Source: Rahnella victoriana
Lineage (GTDB): Bacteria; Pseudomonadota; Gammaproteobacteria; Enterobacterales; Enterobacteriaceae
Direction of reading: 5' to 3'
DNA length: 64,000 bases
Assembly (NCBI RefSeq): GCF_004330295.1
Contig: NZ_SJOJ01000024.1
Coordinates: forward strand, 1-64,000
The position numbers and the translations under genes are program-made. This document shows, in pieces, positions 28,328 to 42,284 of the stretch. Under the pieces are notes generated by a model. The model was not told the DNA's origin. It saw nothing but the letters and a program-made list of their open reading frames with translations, and did not search any database. Position 1 is the first letter of the stretch, and each line of letters starts with the position of its first letter.

Positions 28328-29215
28328 TTATTCGAACGAGCGACGTTCTTCCTGCTGGTTGCCTGCCGCATTGGCGACCTGATAGAGATGAACATCCATT
28401 TGCGGATAAGCAATATTGATGTTGTTTTTATCCAGCGCGCGTTTGAACGATTCCAGCAGATCCCATTTCACGTTCTGCGCATCACCGTTGTTGGTCCAGG
28501 CGTAAACGATGAAATTCAGGGTTGAGGCCGCCATTTCGTTCAGGCGAACCACCACGTCTTTATCTTTCAATACGCGCTGATCGGCAGTGATGATGTCGGT
28601 CAGGATCTTCTTCACCAGATCGATATCCGAGTCATAACCCACGCCGATGGTCAGGTCGATACGGCTGGTCGGTTCGCGGGAGTTGTTGATGATGTTACCG
28701 GCGATGATTTTGCCGTTCGGCACCACAATGATTTTGTTGTCCGGCGTACGCAGGGTGGTGGAGAAAATCTGCACCTGAGTGACAGTCCCCGCCACACCGC
28801 CGAGATCGACATACTCACCGGCACGGAACGGACGGAAGATCACCAGCAAAACGCCTGCTGCAAAGTTAGACAGCGAGCCTTGCAATGCCAGACCGACGGC
28901 CAGACCGGCGGCACCGATCACCGCGATCACCGAGGTGGTTTGCACGCCTATCCGTCCCAGCACCGCAATCAGCGTGAACGCGATAATCGCATAACGCACC
29001 ATGGCGGAAAGGAAGTCGGAAACCGTGACATCGATACCGCGAACTTTTAACACCCGGCTGACCGCGCCGGAAACGATGCGGGCGATGATCATCCCCACAA
29101 TCAGAATGAAAATAGCGGCCACAATATTCACAGCGTAATGAAGCAGTAACGCCTGGTTTCTTACCAACCAGTTGCCAGCATTGTTAATGCTGCCCACAAC
29201 GTTCAAATCATCCAT
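28328..29215 (-). CDS. mscS: Small-conductance mechanosensitive channel MscS
   Basis: A 295-residue inner-membrane channel that opens under membrane tension in hypo-osmotic shock. Three N-terminal helices, with the pore helix segment [20 protein letters not shown]-like (here [20 protein letters not shown], about 95-115), then the beta domain [19 protein letters not shown] and a soluble C-terminal domain. It is slightly longer than E. coli MscS (286). GAGGT precedes the ATG. Confidence 0.96.
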   Translation of the reverse strand: MDDLNVVGSINNAGNWLVRNQALLLHYAVNIVAAIFILIVGMIIARIVSGAVSRVLKVRGIDVTVSDFLSAMVRYAIIAFTLIAVLGRIGVQTTSVIAVIGAAGLAVGLALQGSLSNFAAGVLLVIFRPFRAGEYVDLGGVAGTVTQVQIFSTTLRTPDNKIIVVPNGKIIAGNIINNSREPTSRIDLTIGVGYDSDIDLVKKILTDIITADQRVLKDKDVVVRLNEMAASTLNFIVYAWTNNGDAQNVKWDLLESFKRALDKNNINIAYPQMDVHLYQVANAAGNQQEERRSFE

Positions 29216-29350
29216 TTAAAGTACCTCAAAATTACACCCTGACGGGCTGCAAGAAACCAAAGCTGCCCGACGATGCGGGCAGCAAGTGTGCTTTAAGGTT
29301 AACTAACAATGCGATGAAGTGCCAATCTGACGGTCAGGACTTCAGATAAA

Positions 29351-30619
29351 TTAAGAATTTACAGCACTCTTATTCAGCGGCTCAGGGGTTTTGAATGCCT
29401 GAAGCGGTCCGCGTCCGGTCAGCGTAAAGGCAGAAATCACCGTGAAGGTCAGCGCGACCAAGCCGAGGATCAGATAGGTGCCGTGGAAGCCGATACGGTC
29501 ATACATGTTGCCCGCAAACACCGACATAAAGATGATCGCCACCTGTTTGAAGAAGCAGAACGTCACCAGATAAATTGTTGCCGAGAAACGCACCTCAAAG
29601 ACGGAGGTGATGTATTTGAAACAACCGACAATCAGGAACGGCACTTCAAACATATGCAGGGTTTTCAGTACCACCACTTCCAGCGGCGATGACGCGAAAG
29701 AGGAGCCGATGATGCGCACTGACATGATCGTCCCGGCCAGCAACAGCGCATTCTTGCCGCCAATGCGGTTAACGATCAGCGGCGCGAAGAACATGATGCA
29801 GGCGTTCAGCAGTTCGCCCATGGTGGTCACATAGCCAAAGACGCGCGTGCCTTCTGAAGAAGATGTGAAGAACGAGGTAAAGAAGTTAGCAAACTGCTGG
29901 TCGAACACGTCGTAGGTACAGGAAACGCCGATGACGTACAGCGCCAGGAACCACAGTTTTTTATCTTTCAGCAGTTCAACGGCCAGTTTCAGATTGAAGG
30001 GTTTGGTGTTCGCCCCCAGTTCATTAGCCACGCGGGCACTGGAGGTGACTTCCGGTTTGGCGATCAGCAACAGGATGGCGAGGATAACCGCACAGCCGGA
30101 GCCGAGCCAGAACACGAATTCATTATCGATGGTAAACATGATGCCAACCACCGACGCACACAGCGCCCAGCCGACACACCCGAACATCCGCGCGCGGCCA
30201 AATTCAAAGCTGCTGCGACGGCTGACTTTCTCGATATAGGCTTCAATCGCAGGCGCACCGGCGTTGTAAATCAGGCCGAGATAAATCCCGCCGACCACCG
30301 ATCCCAGATAAATATTGATTTTAAGCAGCGGGCCAAATACGTAGATAAAGAACGGCGCGAACAGGATCAGCATGCCGGTAATGATCCACAACAGATGTTT
30401 TTTCAGCCCCAGTTTATCGGCCAGTAAACCAAACACCGGCTGGAACAACAGCGAGAACAGCGAAATGCTGGCAAAGATAATGCCGGTGTCACTTTTGCTG
30501 ATCTGATTGATGTCATGCAGCCAGATCGGGAAGAACGGGAAGTAGGCTCCCATGATGAAAAAGTAGAAGAAGAAGAACAGCCCGAACATCCAAAAGTTAG
30601 TATTTTTCAGGTAATACAT
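29351..30619 (-). CDS. lacY: Lactose permease
   Basis: A 422-residue, 12-helix lactose:proton symporter of the major facilitator superfamily. [20 protein letters not shown] and [15 protein letters not shown] (with the essential arginine of helix V) match E. coli LacY nearly residue for residue, and Glu126- and His322-type positions lie in conserved stretches. It follows lacZ by 60 bp on the same strand. No lacA follows; the next gene is mscS. Confidence 0.97.
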   Translation of the reverse strand: MYYLKNTNFWMFGLFFFFYFFIMGAYFPFFPIWLHDINQISKSDTGIIFASISLFSLLFQPVFGLLADKLGLKKHLLWIITGMLILFAPFFIYVFGPLLKINIYLGSVVGGIYLGLIYNAGAPAIEAYIEKVSRRSSFEFGRARMFGCVGWALCASVVGIMFTIDNEFVFWLGSGCAVILAILLLIAKPEVTSSARVANELGANTKPFNLKLAVELLKDKKLWFLALYVIGVSCTYDVFDQQFANFFTSFFTSSSEGTRVFGYVTTMGELLNACIMFFAPLIVNRIGGKNALLLAGTIMSVRIIGSSFASSPLEVVVLKTLHMFEVPFLIVGCFKYITSVFEVRFSATIYLVTFCFFKQVAIIFMSVFAGNMYDRIGFHGTYLILGLVALTFTVISAFTLTGRGPLQAFKTPEPLNKSAVNS

Positions 30620-30679
30620 AAGCAGTTTCCTTACGTCTGAATACTGCGCTGCGGCGCGTTAACGCCACAGCGCGGGATG

Positions 30680-33790
<3,111 letters not shown>

Positions 33791-33793
33791 CTA

Positions 33794-33814
33794 AATTGTT
33801 ATGCGCTCACAATC
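33794..33814 (-). promoter_or_regulatory. lac operator O1
   Basis: On the reverse strand GATTGTGAGCGCATAACAATT matches E. coli O1 at 19 of 21 bases. It lies 16 bp upstream of the lacZ start. Confidence 0.93.
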
Positions 33815-33819
33815 ATATA

Positions 33820-33848
33820 AACATGCGTAACCGTGAGGCGTAAGTAAA
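33820..33848 (-). promoter_or_regulatory. lac promoter
   Basis: On the reverse strand TTTACT and CATGTT are separated by 17 bp, the counterparts of TTTACA and TATGTT in E. coli lac. The weak -10 fits a CRP-dependent promoter. Confidence 0.65.
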
Positions 33849-33865
33849 GCGGAGGGATGCGGGAA

Positions 33866-33881
33866 AGGGACGCGGATCACA
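33866..33881 (-). promoter_or_regulatory. CRP site of the lac promoter
   Basis: On the reverse strand TGTGATCCGCGTCCCT has a perfect left half-site (AATTTGTGATC context) and a poor right half. Its centre is about 70 bp upstream of the O1 centre, almost the E. coli distance, which supports it. Confidence 0.65.
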
Positions 33882-33912
33882 AATTCCGCGTCAGTCTGTT
33901 CTGAAAAGGGGG

Positions 33913-34995
33913 TTACAGCGCGCTGAGCTGGCGGGCGATGCGGATCAGTTCCTGCGACAAGGCTTCCTGTGACACATTGTCTTCGCCGGGTCTGGCGGTT
34001 GTGTGGCGTTCCACCAGGGACGTGGGCAGTAACAGCGAGGATTGCTGATGATCGCCATGCGTATGCAGATGCTCAACCAGCCGGTTAATGCTCTCGTGCC
34101 CGAGCAGGCGGAAATCCTGTTTGATGGTGGTCAGCGGCGGGAAGAAAAAGGCGCTGTCTTCGGTGTCGTCATAGCCAATCACCGAGATCTGTTCCGGCAC
34201 CCGCAAACCAAACTCATGGACGGCACGCAGGACACCCAGCGCCATCTGGTCATTCGCCACCAGAATAGCCGTGGGACGTACCGGCTGACTGAGCAACAAC
34301 AGGGCCTGCTGATAACCCGACGCCGCGCTCCAGTCGCCGTGCTGAACCGCACAGGGCGTAATATCGTGCGTCGCCAGCGTCTTCAGCCAGCCTTCATAGC
34401 GCAGACGCGCAGAAATGGATTCCAGCGGGCCGGTCAGCACCGCGATGTGCTGATGGCCAAGCGCCAGCAAATGTTCCACGCCCTGCTCTGCCCCGCAATG
34501 CGGATCGAACAAAATCTTGAACACATCCGCCTGCGGATCCACATCCAGAAACAGCGCCGGTAAATTGCCACAAAGCCGGGCGATCGCGTCTGCGTCGTCA
34601 TTCGACAGCGGCACGTTGATCAGCACGCCATCGACCCGCTGCGACATCAGTTCATTCACCGCCGTCCGGCACGCAGCAAGGCTCAGGTTATCAATCATCG
34701 AAATCACGACGTTGAAGCCTAACTGGTTCGCGCGGGTTTTCATCGCCGAGGCAATTTGTGACGGCGCGTGCAGCGCCAGTTCGGTGGTCGCCAGACCCAG
34801 CGTGTAACTTTGTTTGCCCGCCAGTTGCTGGGCGACACGGTTCGGAACGTAATTCAGCGCCGCCATCGCCTGTTCGACTTTATTGCGCGTTCTGACCGAG
34901 ACGTGCGCAGCCTGATTCAGGACGCGCGAAACAGTCTGATAAGACACACCGGCGTGGCGCGCGACATCATCGAGGGTGACAGATTTTGGCTTCAT
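33913..34995 (-). CDS. lacI: Lactose operon repressor LacI
   Basis: A 360-residue repressor identical in length to E. coli LacI. The helix-turn-helix VTLDDVARHAGVSYQTVSRV (6-25) has the YQ recognition pair at the position that reads the lac operator; then hinge PNRVAQQLAGKQS, core domain and a C-terminal leucine-rich tail (QELIRIARQLSAL) for tetramerisation, needed for looping between O1 and O2. It is transcribed in the same direction as lacZY, upstream of it. Confidence 0.96.
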   Translation of the reverse strand: MKPKSVTLDDVARHAGVSYQTVSRVLNQAAHVSVRTRNKVEQAMAALNYVPNRVAQQLAGKQSYTLGLATTELALHAPSQIASAMKTRANQLGFNVVISMIDNLSLAACRTAVNELMSQRVDGVLINVPLSNDDADAIARLCGNLPALFLDVDPQADVFKILFDPHCGAEQGVEHLLALGHQHIAVLTGPLESISARLRYEGWLKTLATHDITPCAVQHGDWSAASGYQQALLLLSQPVRPTAILVANDQMALGVLRAVHEFGLRVPEQISVIGYDDTEDSAFFFPPLTTIKQDFRLLGHESINRLVEHLHTHGDHQQSSLLLPTSLVERHTTARPGEDNVSQEALSQELIRIARQLSAL

Positions 34996-35061
34996 GGCTC
35001 TCTCTTCGGGGATTCTGGCGAAACACAGATAACGGGCTATTGTGGCCGGAAAGCAGGCAAT

Positions 35062-35084
35062 AAAAAAGGGGCCGAAGCCCCTTT
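35062..35084 (-). terminator. Terminator of the epd-pgk-fbaA operon
   Basis: AAAGGGGC-TTCG-GCCCCTTT followed by TTT on the reverse strand, with a UUCG tetraloop, 48 bp after the fbaA stop. Confidence 0.9.
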
Positions 35085-35131
35085 GACGATTATCCTCACA
35101 TTCCGGTGGTCAAGCACCGGAAGCGTAAGAA

Positions 35132-36211
35132 TTACAGTACGTCGATCGCGTTCAGTTCTTTGAATGCCAGTTCCAGGCGAGTCACCATGGAAGACTGTGC
35201 AGAACGCAGCCATACGCGCGGGTCATAGAATTTCTTGTTAGGTTTGTCCGCGCCTTCCGGGTTACCCAACTGACCTTGCAGGTAAGCTTCGTTTTTCTTG
35301 TAGAACTGCAGGATACCGTCCCAGTTAGCCCACTGGGTGTCGGTATCGATGTTCATTTTGATAACACCGTAACCTACAGATTCTTTGATTTCTGCTGCAG
35401 TAGAACCGGAACCGCCGTGGAACACGAAGTTCAGGCTGTTGTGTGGCAGGTTGTGTTTCTTGCACACGTATTCCTGAGAATCACGCAGGATCGTTGGGGT
35501 CAGTTTAACGTTACCTGGTTTGTAAACACCGTGTACGTTACCGAATGACGCAGCGATAGTGAAACGCGGGCTGATAGCGTTCAGTTTTTCGTATGCGTAA
35601 TCAACGTCTTGTGGCTGAGTGTACAGTGCAGATGCGTCCATATGGCTGTTGTCCACGCCATCTTCTTCACCGCCGGTGCAACCCAGTTCGATTTCCAGAG
35701 TCATGTCGATTTTTGCCATGCGCGCTAAGTACTTGCTGCAAATTTCGATGTTTTCTTCCAGAGATTCTTCAGACAGGTCGATCATGTGTGAAGAGAACAG
35801 TGGTTTACCGGTTTTCGCGTAGTGAGCTTCACCCGCGTCCAGCAGACCGTCGATCCATGGCAGCAGTTTTTTCGCGCAGTGGTCGGTGTGCAGGATAACC
35901 GGCACGCCGTAATGTTCTGCCATCTGATGCACGTGGTGCGCGCCAGAGATTGCGCCCAGGATTGCCGCGCCTTGTGGCACGTCAGTTTTCAGACCTTTAC
36001 CCGCGATGAACGCAGCGCCACCGTTGGAGAACTGAACGATAACCGGTGAACGGACTTTCGCAGCAGCTTCGAGAACGGCGTTGATGGAGTCAGTACCTAC
36101 GCAGTTAACTGCTGGCAGAGCAAATTTGTTTTCTTTAGCAATAGCGAAAACTTTCTGTACATCATCACCAGTGATAACGCCTGGTTTTACGAAATCAAAA
36201 ATTTTAGACAT
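35132..36211 (-). CDS. fbaA: Fructose-bisphosphate aldolase, class II
   Basis: A 359-residue zinc aldolase of glycolysis and gluconeogenesis. VILHTDHCAKKLLPWIDGLL (about 105-125) holds the zinc histidine and catalytic aspartate, and FVFHGGSGST the phosphate-binding loop. Third gene of epd-pgk-fbaA, 129 bp after pgk. Confidence 0.98.
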   Translation of the reverse strand: MSKIFDFVKPGVITGDDVQKVFAIAKENKFALPAVNCVGTDSINAVLEAAAKVRSPVIVQFSNGGAAFIAGKGLKTDVPQGAAILGAISGAHHVHQMAEHYGVPVILHTDHCAKKLLPWIDGLLDAGEAHYAKTGKPLFSSHMIDLSEESLEENIEICSKYLARMAKIDMTLEIELGCTGGEEDGVDNSHMDASALYTQPQDVDYAYEKLNAISPRFTIAASFGNVHGVYKPGNVKLTPTILRDSQEYVCKKHNLPHNSLNFVFHGGSGSTAAEIKESVGYGVIKMNIDTDTQWANWDGILQFYKKNEAYLQGQLGNPEGADKPNKKFYDPRVWLRSAQSSMVTRLELAFKELNAIDVL

Positions 36212-36340
36212 AGTTCTTTGTCCTGTATTCGTCGGCCGTAGATGGATTGAATCGGTTTGCTATGTCGCGCGGGTTCCACTGTGCAGCCCCCCGCGCGGCA
36301 AAGAAGAACGGACAGCGTTATGCTCCCCGTTCAGGGTTCA

Positions 36341-37504
36341 TTACTTCTTAGCACGCTCTTCCAGCATCACAACCGCTGGCAGTGCTTTCCCTTCAACGAA
36401 TTCCAGGAATGCGCCACCGCCAGTGGAGATATAGGAAATTTTGTCAGCGATACCGAACAGGTCGATAGCTGCCAGAGTGTCGCCGCCGCCTGCGATAGAG
36501 AATGCTTCGCTGTCAGCAATGGCCTGCGCCACAATTTCGGTCCCTTTACGGAAGTTAGGGAACTCGAACACGCCTACAGGACCATTCCACAGAATGGTTT
36601 TAGCGTTTTTAATGATCTCAGCCAGACGGTTTGCAGACTCATCGCCCATGTCGAGAATTTGTTCGTCATCTTTGATGTCTTTTACAGACTTCACGGTCGC
36701 GGTGGCCGTTTCAGAAAACTCGGTCGCCACGCGAACATCGGTAGGAACAGGAATGTCGCAGGTTTCCAGCAATTTGCTTGCGGTACCGACCAGGTCTGCT
36801 TCGTACAGAGATTTACCGACGTTGTTGCCCTGAGCCGCCACGAAGGTGTTCGCGATACCACCGCCAACGATCAGCTGGTCAGCGATTTTGGACAGGGAAT
36901 CCAGAACGGTCAGTTTAGTAGAAACTTTAGAACCACCCACGATAGCGACCATCGGACGCGCCGGGTTACCCAGTGCTTTACCCAGTGCTTCCAGTTCTGC
37001 TGACAGCAGCGGACCCGCACAGGCGATTGGCGCAAATTTGCCCACGCCATGAGTAGAAGCTTGCGCGCGGTGCGCAGTACCGAATGCGTCCATCACATAG
37101 ATGTCACACAGGGCAGCATATTTTTTGGACAGGGCTTCGTCGTCTTTCTTTTCGCCTTTGTTGAAGCGAACGTTTTCCAGAACAACCAGCTCGCCTTCGG
37201 CAACTTCAACGCCATCCAGATAGTCTTTAGCCAGACGTACAGGAGAAGACAGTTTGTCTTTCAGGTAGTTAACAACCGGCAGCAGAGAAAACTCTTCGTT
37301 ATATTCGCCTTCAGTCGGACGACCCAGATGCGAGGTAACCATCACGCGTGCGCCTTGTTTCAGGGCAATTTCGATGGTTGGTAAAGAAGCGCGGATACGT
37401 GCATCTGACGTTACTTTGCCATCTTTAACTGGCACGTTCAGATCGGCACGGATCAGTACGCGTTTACCCGCTAAATCCAGATCGCTCATCTTAATAACAG
37501 ACAT
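36341..37504 (-). CDS. pgk: Phosphoglycerate kinase
   Basis: A 387-residue two-domain enzyme generating ATP from 1,3-bisphosphoglycerate. [18 protein letters not shown] near the N-terminus, [13 protein letters not shown], the hinge [11 protein letters not shown] and the nucleotide site [11 protein letters not shown] are present. Length matches E. coli exactly. Middle gene of epd-pgk-fbaA, 72 bp after epd. Confidence 0.98.
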   Translation of the reverse strand: MSVIKMSDLDLAGKRVLIRADLNVPVKDGKVTSDARIRASLPTIEIALKQGARVMVTSHLGRPTEGEYNEEFSLLPVVNYLKDKLSSPVRLAKDYLDGVEVAEGELVVLENVRFNKGEKKDDEALSKKYAALCDIYVMDAFGTAHRAQASTHGVGKFAPIACAGPLLSAELEALGKALGNPARPMVAIVGGSKVSTKLTVLDSLSKIADQLIVGGGIANTFVAAQGNNVGKSLYEADLVGTASKLLETCDIPVPTDVRVATEFSETATATVKSVKDIKDDEQILDMGDESANRLAEIIKNAKTILWNGPVGVFEFPNFRKGTEIVAQAIADSEAFSIAGGGDTLAAIDLFGIADKISYISTGGGAFLEFVEGKALPAVVMLEERAKK

Positions 37505-37576
37505 GGTGAATCCTCTCGTTGATTCTCTTTAAAGTTGCTTGAAGGCAATTTCGGCCAGAAGGCCGAAACAGCCGTA

Positions 37577-38593
37577 CTAGAAACCGCTGGCGGACATTGC
37601 CAATGTTGTATCCAACATTCGGTTGGCAAACCCCCACTCGTTATCGCACCAGACAAGTGTCTTAATCAGGTGCTGTCCACTTACCCGCGTCTGCGTTCCA
37701 TCTACGATGGCGCTGTGGGGATCGTGGTTAAAATCTGTCGAGACTAATGGTAGTTCGGTATAGTCAACTATACCACGAAAAGCACCTGTTGCGGCCTTTT
37801 GCAGCAGCTGGTTCACCTCGTCTACCGTCACAGAACCCCCGACAAATACGCTCAGATCAATGGCTGTGACATTGATTGTCGGCACGCGCACCGAGATCGC
37901 TTCAAAGCGATCGCAGAATTTAGGCATGATGCGCGTGATCCCTGCGGCCAGTTTGGTATCGACCGGGATAATGGACTGGCTGGCGGCGCGCGTACGGCGT
38001 AAATCCGCATGGTACGCATCAATCACCGGCTGGTCATTCATCGAGGAATGGATGGTCGTTACCGTGCCGGACTCAATACCAAAGGCATCGTCGAGCAGCT
38101 TGATCACAGGGATAATACAGTTGGTGGTGCAGGACGCATTGGACACAATGCGGTGCTGACGTTCGAGCAACTCGTGGTTCACACCGTAAACCACCGTGGC
38201 GTCAAGATCATGACCGCCCGGATGCGCGAACAGAATTTTTTTGGCACCCGCCGCAAGCTGGGCTTCTCCGTCTTCACGGCTGCCATAAACGCCGGTGCAA
38301 TCGAGCACCACGTCAATGCTCAGTTCGCCCCATGGCAACTGGCTGGCATCAGGCTGATGAAGTAAACGGATGGAGTCGTCGCCGACGTAAAGATTTTCAC
38401 CTTCCTGGCGGACATCCCAGGCGAAGCGCCCGTGGCTGGAGTCGTATTTAAGCAGATGGGCCATGCCTTCTGGGCTGGCAATTTCATTGATGGCAATGAC
38501 GGAGATTTCCGCCCGACGCCCGGATTCGTATAACGCGCGCAATACGCTACGGCCAATGCGACCAAAGCCATTAATTGCAATACGTATTGGCAT
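37577..38593 (-). CDS. epd: D-erythrose-4-phosphate dehydrogenase
   Basis: A 338-residue GAPDH-family enzyme making 4-phosphoerythronate for pyridoxal phosphate synthesis. [20 protein letters not shown] binds NAD and [17 protein letters not shown] carries the catalytic cysteine. The HEXY-type residues separating Epd from GapA, for example [16 protein letters not shown], match E. coli Epd. ATG at 38593 follows GGGAG. First gene of the operon, with tktA upstream. Confidence 0.96.
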   Translation of the reverse strand: MPIRIAINGFGRIGRSVLRALYESGRRAEISVIAINEIASPEGMAHLLKYDSSHGRFAWDVRQEGENLYVGDDSIRLLHQPDASQLPWGELSIDVVLDCTGVYGSREDGEAQLAAGAKKILFAHPGGHDLDATVVYGVNHELLERQHRIVSNASCTTNCIIPVIKLLDDAFGIESGTVTTIHSSMNDQPVIDAYHADLRRTRAASQSIIPVDTKLAAGITRIMPKFCDRFEAISVRVPTINVTAIDLSVFVGGSVTVDEVNQLLQKAATGAFRGIVDYTELPLVSTDFNHDPHSAIVDGTQTRVSGQHLIKTLVWCDNEWGFANRMLDTTLAMSASGF

Positions 38594-39045
38594 ACATCTC
38601 CCTGTTACACGGTTGTTACTCAATTTCAGTAACACCTATAGTAATGCAGCGTGCGTTTACGGTGAATCACCATCATCATCTGTTCGCACAAAGCGTGCGG
38701 CAGAAAAGTTTCAGTTTCAGGCACGATAACAACCTGGTGACGATGTTAAGCTCAAATAGCCCGACTGAAACGGTTCAGCTGAGAATAAACCAAACGATGA
38801 TTAAAAGGAATAATTCCCAGAAAACAGACGCGTTAATCGCACCGATCGCTGAAAAAAACACCAGGCAATTCTGTGTATTCACAGTGATTTTACTTTTTCA
38901 TCACCTTTTAGACAGTGATTTTTCGCAAAAACTGACTGAATGAAACACTTTCAGAATGCGGTCAGTGTAGCCGAGTCCGCCTTAGCGGGGTTTGACCTGC
39001 GTCATTTCGCAGGAAACTGAGAACCCGCGCAGGAAAATCCGGGCG
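38594..39045. other. tktA-epd intergenic region (about 450 bp)
   Basis: This is the control region of epd-pgk-fbaA. It contains a perfect Cra-type palindrome (listed separately). A short open frame on the plus strand (38575-38943) has no ribosome-binding site or recognisable content and is not called. Confidence 0.55.
38765..38778. promoter_or_regulatory. Cra (FruR) site upstream of epd
   Basis: CTGAAACGGTTCAG is a perfect palindrome matching the Cra consensus (GCTGAATCGTTTCA-like). It lies 172 bp before epd, whose E. coli operon is Cra-controlled. Confidence 0.7.
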
Positions 39046-39071
39046 AAAAAAAAGCACCCGAAGGTGCTTTT
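39046..39071 (-). terminator. Terminator of tktA
   Basis: AAAGCACC-TTCG-GGTGCTTT followed by a run of T on the reverse strand, 22 bp after the tktA stop. Confidence 0.9.
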
Positions 39072-39093
39072 AAGCAGTTTTAAGAAAACGGAA

Positions 39094-41088
39094 TTACTTC
39101 AGTAACGCCTGTGCCTGAGCAACAACGTTATCTACAGTGAAACCGAATTCTTTGAACAGCAGCTCTGCCGGAGCAGATTCGCCGAAGCTGTGCATACCGA
39201 CGATAGCGCCATTCAGGCCCACGTATTTGAACCAGTAATCCGCGATACCGGCTTCCACTGCAACACGGGCAGAAACCGCTTTCGGCAGGACAGATTCACG
39301 GTAAGCCGCGTCCTGTTTGTCGAAGGCATCGGTGGATGGCATGGAAACCACACGGACTTTGGTGCCCGCAGCAGCCAGTTTGTCCGCCGCCTCTACCGTG
39401 ATACCGACTTCAGAACCGGTCGCGATCAGGATCACTTCTGGTGTGCCGTCGCAATCTTTCAGCACATAACCACCGCGCGCCACGTTGGCTAATTGCTCAG
39501 CGGTACGTGGTTGCTGGGTCAGGTTCTGACGGGAGAAGATCAGGGTCACCGGGCCGTCATTACGCTCAATCGCGTATTTCCATGCCACAGCAGATTCAAC
39601 CTGATCCGCAGGACGCCAGGTGCTCATGTTTGGCGTAACGCGCAGGCTGGCAATTTGCTCAACCGGCTGGTGCGTCGGGCCGTCTTCGCCCAGACCGATG
39701 GAGTCATGGGTGTAGACGAACACGTTGCGGATTTTCATCAGCGCAGCCATACGAACGGCATTACGTGCATATTCCACGAACATCAGGAAGGTTGCAGAGT
39801 ACGGCAGGAAACCGCCGTGCAATGCAATACCGTTGGTGATAGCGGTCATACCGAATTCGCGCACACCATAATGGATGTAGTTACCCGCCTGATCGTCGCC
39901 GATAGACTTAGAACCGGACCACATGGTCAGGTTGCTTGGCGCCAGGTCAGCAGAGCCGCCGAGGAATTCTGGCAACACTTTACCGAACGCTTCCAGCGCA
40001 TTCTGAGACGCTTTACGGCTGGCGATGTTTGCAGGGTTGGCCTGCAGCTGTTCGATGAATTTCTGTGCTTCGGTTTCCCAGTTTGCTGGCAGCTCGCCGT
40101 TCACACGACGTTTGAACTCTTTTGCCAGTTCCGGGTGCGCTTTAGCGTAAGCATCAAACTTGTCGTTCCATGCCGCTTCTTTGGCCTGACCGGCTTCTTT
40201 TGCATCCCACTGCGCATAGATGTCTTGCGGGATTTCAAACGCAGCGTATTTCCAGCCCAGTGCTTCACGGGTTGCCGCCACTTCAGCAGCACCCAGCGCC
40301 GCGCCGTGTACATCGTGAGTACCGGCTTTGTTCGGTGAACCGAAACCGATCACGGTTTTGCACATCAGCAGGGAGGGCTTATCGGTCACTTTATGCGCTT
40401 CTTCGATAGCCGCTTTAATCGCATCAGGATTGTGACCATCAACGTGACGCACAACGTGCCAGCCGTACGCTTCGAAACGTGCCGCGGTGTCATCGGTGAA
40501 CCAGCCTTCTACGTGGCCGTCGATGGAGATCCCGTTGTCATCATAAAACGCGGTCAGTTTGCCGAGTTTCATGGTACCGGCCAGAGAACACACTTCGTGA
40601 GAAATGCCTTCCATCATGCAGCCGTCGCCCAGGAATGCATAAGTCTGGTGATCGACGATGTCATGACCTGGTTTGTTGAACTGTGCAGCCAGCGTACGTT
40701 CTGCGATAGCAAAACCGACGGCGTTGGCGATGCCCTGCCCCAGCGGACCGGTGGTGGTTTCAACGCCAGGGGTGTAACCGTATTCAGGGTGACCCGGGGT
40801 TTTGGAGTGCAGCTGACGGAAGTTCGCCAGTTCGCTCATCGGCAGATCATAGCCAGTGAGGTGCAGCAGGCTGTAAATCAGCATAGAACCATGACCATTG
40901 GACAGCACGAAGCGGTCGCGGTCAGCCCAGTGCGGGTTTGTCGGGTTATGGTTCAGGTAATCGCGCCACAGCACTTCGGCAATGTCTGCCATGCCCATAG
41001 GGGCACCAGGGTGGCCGGAATTCGCTTTCTGCACGGCATCCATACTAAGTGCGCGAATAGCGTTCGCAAGCTCTTTACGAGAGGACAT
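39094..41088 (-). CDS. tktA: Transketolase 1
   Basis: A 664-residue thiamine diphosphate enzyme of the pentose phosphate pathway. [20 protein letters not shown], the ThDP motif [12 protein letters not shown] (about 155), the second motif [19 protein letters not shown] (about 470) and a C-terminal domain are visible. Length agrees with the E. coli enzyme (663). Confidence 0.97.
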   Translation of the reverse strand: MSSRKELANAIRALSMDAVQKANSGHPGAPMGMADIAEVLWRDYLNHNPTNPHWADRDRFVLSNGHGSMLIYSLLHLTGYDLPMSELANFRQLHSKTPGHPEYGYTPGVETTTGPLGQGIANAVGFAIAERTLAAQFNKPGHDIVDHQTYAFLGDGCMMEGISHEVCSLAGTMKLGKLTAFYDDNGISIDGHVEGWFTDDTAARFEAYGWHVVRHVDGHNPDAIKAAIEEAHKVTDKPSLLMCKTVIGFGSPNKAGTHDVHGAALGAAEVAATREALGWKYAAFEIPQDIYAQWDAKEAGQAKEAAWNDKFDAYAKAHPELAKEFKRRVNGELPANWETEAQKFIEQLQANPANIASRKASQNALEAFGKVLPEFLGGSADLAPSNLTMWSGSKSIGDDQAGNYIHYGVREFGMTAITNGIALHGGFLPYSATFLMFVEYARNAVRMAALMKIRNVFVYTHDSIGLGEDGPTHQPVEQIASLRVTPNMSTWRPADQVESAVAWKYAIERNDGPVTLIFSRQNLTQQPRTAEQLANVARGGYVLKDCDGTPEVILIATGSEVGITVEAADKLAAAGTKVRVVSMPSTDAFDKQDAAYRESVLPKAVSARVAVEAGIADYWFKYVGLNGAIVGMHSFGESAPAELLFKEFGFTVDNVVAQAQALLK

Positions 41089-41336
41089 GTTCTACTCCAG
41101 GTCGGATTAAAAAAGCAGTCAAGAAAGTCATTTTCTCAGACTCGGCATTAAAACGGCAATCTCTAATCACTCTCGTGATTAAGTTCACGAAATCCGCTTT
41201 TAAATCAGTGCGTTTTTTCGGACTTACACTATAGATCGCGCGCTGCGAAAAACCTACCTTAACGCTATCCTTACAGTAAGGGCCTTTTTCGGTCCAAATT
41301 TTCCGTTTTGTATACTCTCTTTGGGAACCTGAATTG
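41089..41336. other. Divergent tktA-loiP control region
   Basis: About 250 bp between divergent genes. It holds the inverted repeat TAATCAC-TCTC-GTGATTA (41164-41181), a possible regulator site of unknown identity. Promoters for both genes should lie here. Confidence 0.4.
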
Positions 41337-42089
41337 ATGAAATTTCATCCAGTTATGTTAAGTCTGTTTGCAGCCACGCTGGTCAGCGGCTGTGCCACGG
41401 TCAATACCGATACCTTAATGCAATCCGGCGCGCAGGCTTATCAGGCGTATACGCTGAGCGATGCCGACGTCAAAACGCTGAGCGTGCAGTCTTGTGAAGA
41501 AATGGATAAAAAGGCACAAATTGCGCCCGACAGCAGTGAATATGCACAACGCCTGAAAAAAATCTCGGCAGCGCTGGGCGATAATATCAACGGCACGCCG
41601 GCCAACTATAAGGTGTATCTGACTAAAGACGTCAACGCCTGGGCAATGGCGAACGGCTGTATCCGCGTTTACAGCGGTCTGATGGACATGATGAACGACA
41701 ATGAAGTGGAAGGCGTGCTCGGCCACGAAATGGGCCACGTCGCACTCGGTCATACCCGCAAAGCCATGCAGGTGGCGTACAGCGCGACGGCGGCGCGATC
41801 TGCGATTTCGTCCCTCGGCGGTGTCAGTGCCACATTGTCGCAATCACAGCTGGCTGATCTGGGCGAAAAATATGTTAATGCGCAGTTCTCACAGAAACAG
41901 GAATCAGAAGCGGACGATTACTCTTTCGACCTGCTGAAAAAACGCGGTATCGATCCGACCGGTCTGGCAACCAGTTTTGATAAGCTGGCTAAACTGGATC
42001 AGGGAAGCAGCATCGGCTGGTTTGACGACCACCCTTCCTCAGAAGCCCGCGCGAAACACATCCGCGAGCGAATTGCTGCCGGGAAATAA
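41337..42089 (+). CDS. loiP: M48-family metalloprotease lipoprotein LoiP
   Basis: A 250-residue lipoprotein: signal peptide with lipobox LVSGC (Cys19), then an M48 protease domain with HEMGHVALGH (His130, Glu131, His134) and the distal zinc ligand region KQESEADDYSFDLL. In E. coli LoiP (YggG) is an outer-membrane protease induced at low osmolarity. It follows tktA divergently, as in E. coli. ATG at 41337 chosen; the TTG just before it is less likely. Confidence 0.92.
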   Translation: MKFHPVMLSLFAATLVSGCATVNTDTLMQSGAQAYQAYTLSDADVKTLSVQSCEEMDKKAQIAPDSSEYAQRLKKISAALGDNINGTPANYKVYLTKDVNAWAMANGCIRVYSGLMDMMNDNEVEGVLGHEMGHVALGHTRKAMQVAYSATAARSAISSLGGVSATLSQSQLADLGEKYVNAQFSQKQESEADDYSFDLLKKRGIDPTGLATSFDKLAKLDQGSSIGWFDDHPSSEARAKHIRERIAAGK

Positions 42090-42284
42090 TGATAAAGGAA
42101 GAGATGCATCATCAGGTGTATCTCTTTTTTATTCAGAAAGTTATTTCTGCATGTTCCGTAAAACAGAAAGCGCCACTGCACAGAATCTGAAAATATTACG
42201 TCCCGCTGTATTTCCCTCGCTTACTTGTCCTGTTTGGTTATTCTTCCTGCGCTGTATCATTTAACTGTCAAAGGAAGATGGATT

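Noticed and set aside
38575-38943. 122-codon plus-strand frame in the tktA-epd gap
   Set aside because: It overlaps the epd start in antisense, has no ribosome-binding site and covers the Cra site; likely chance.
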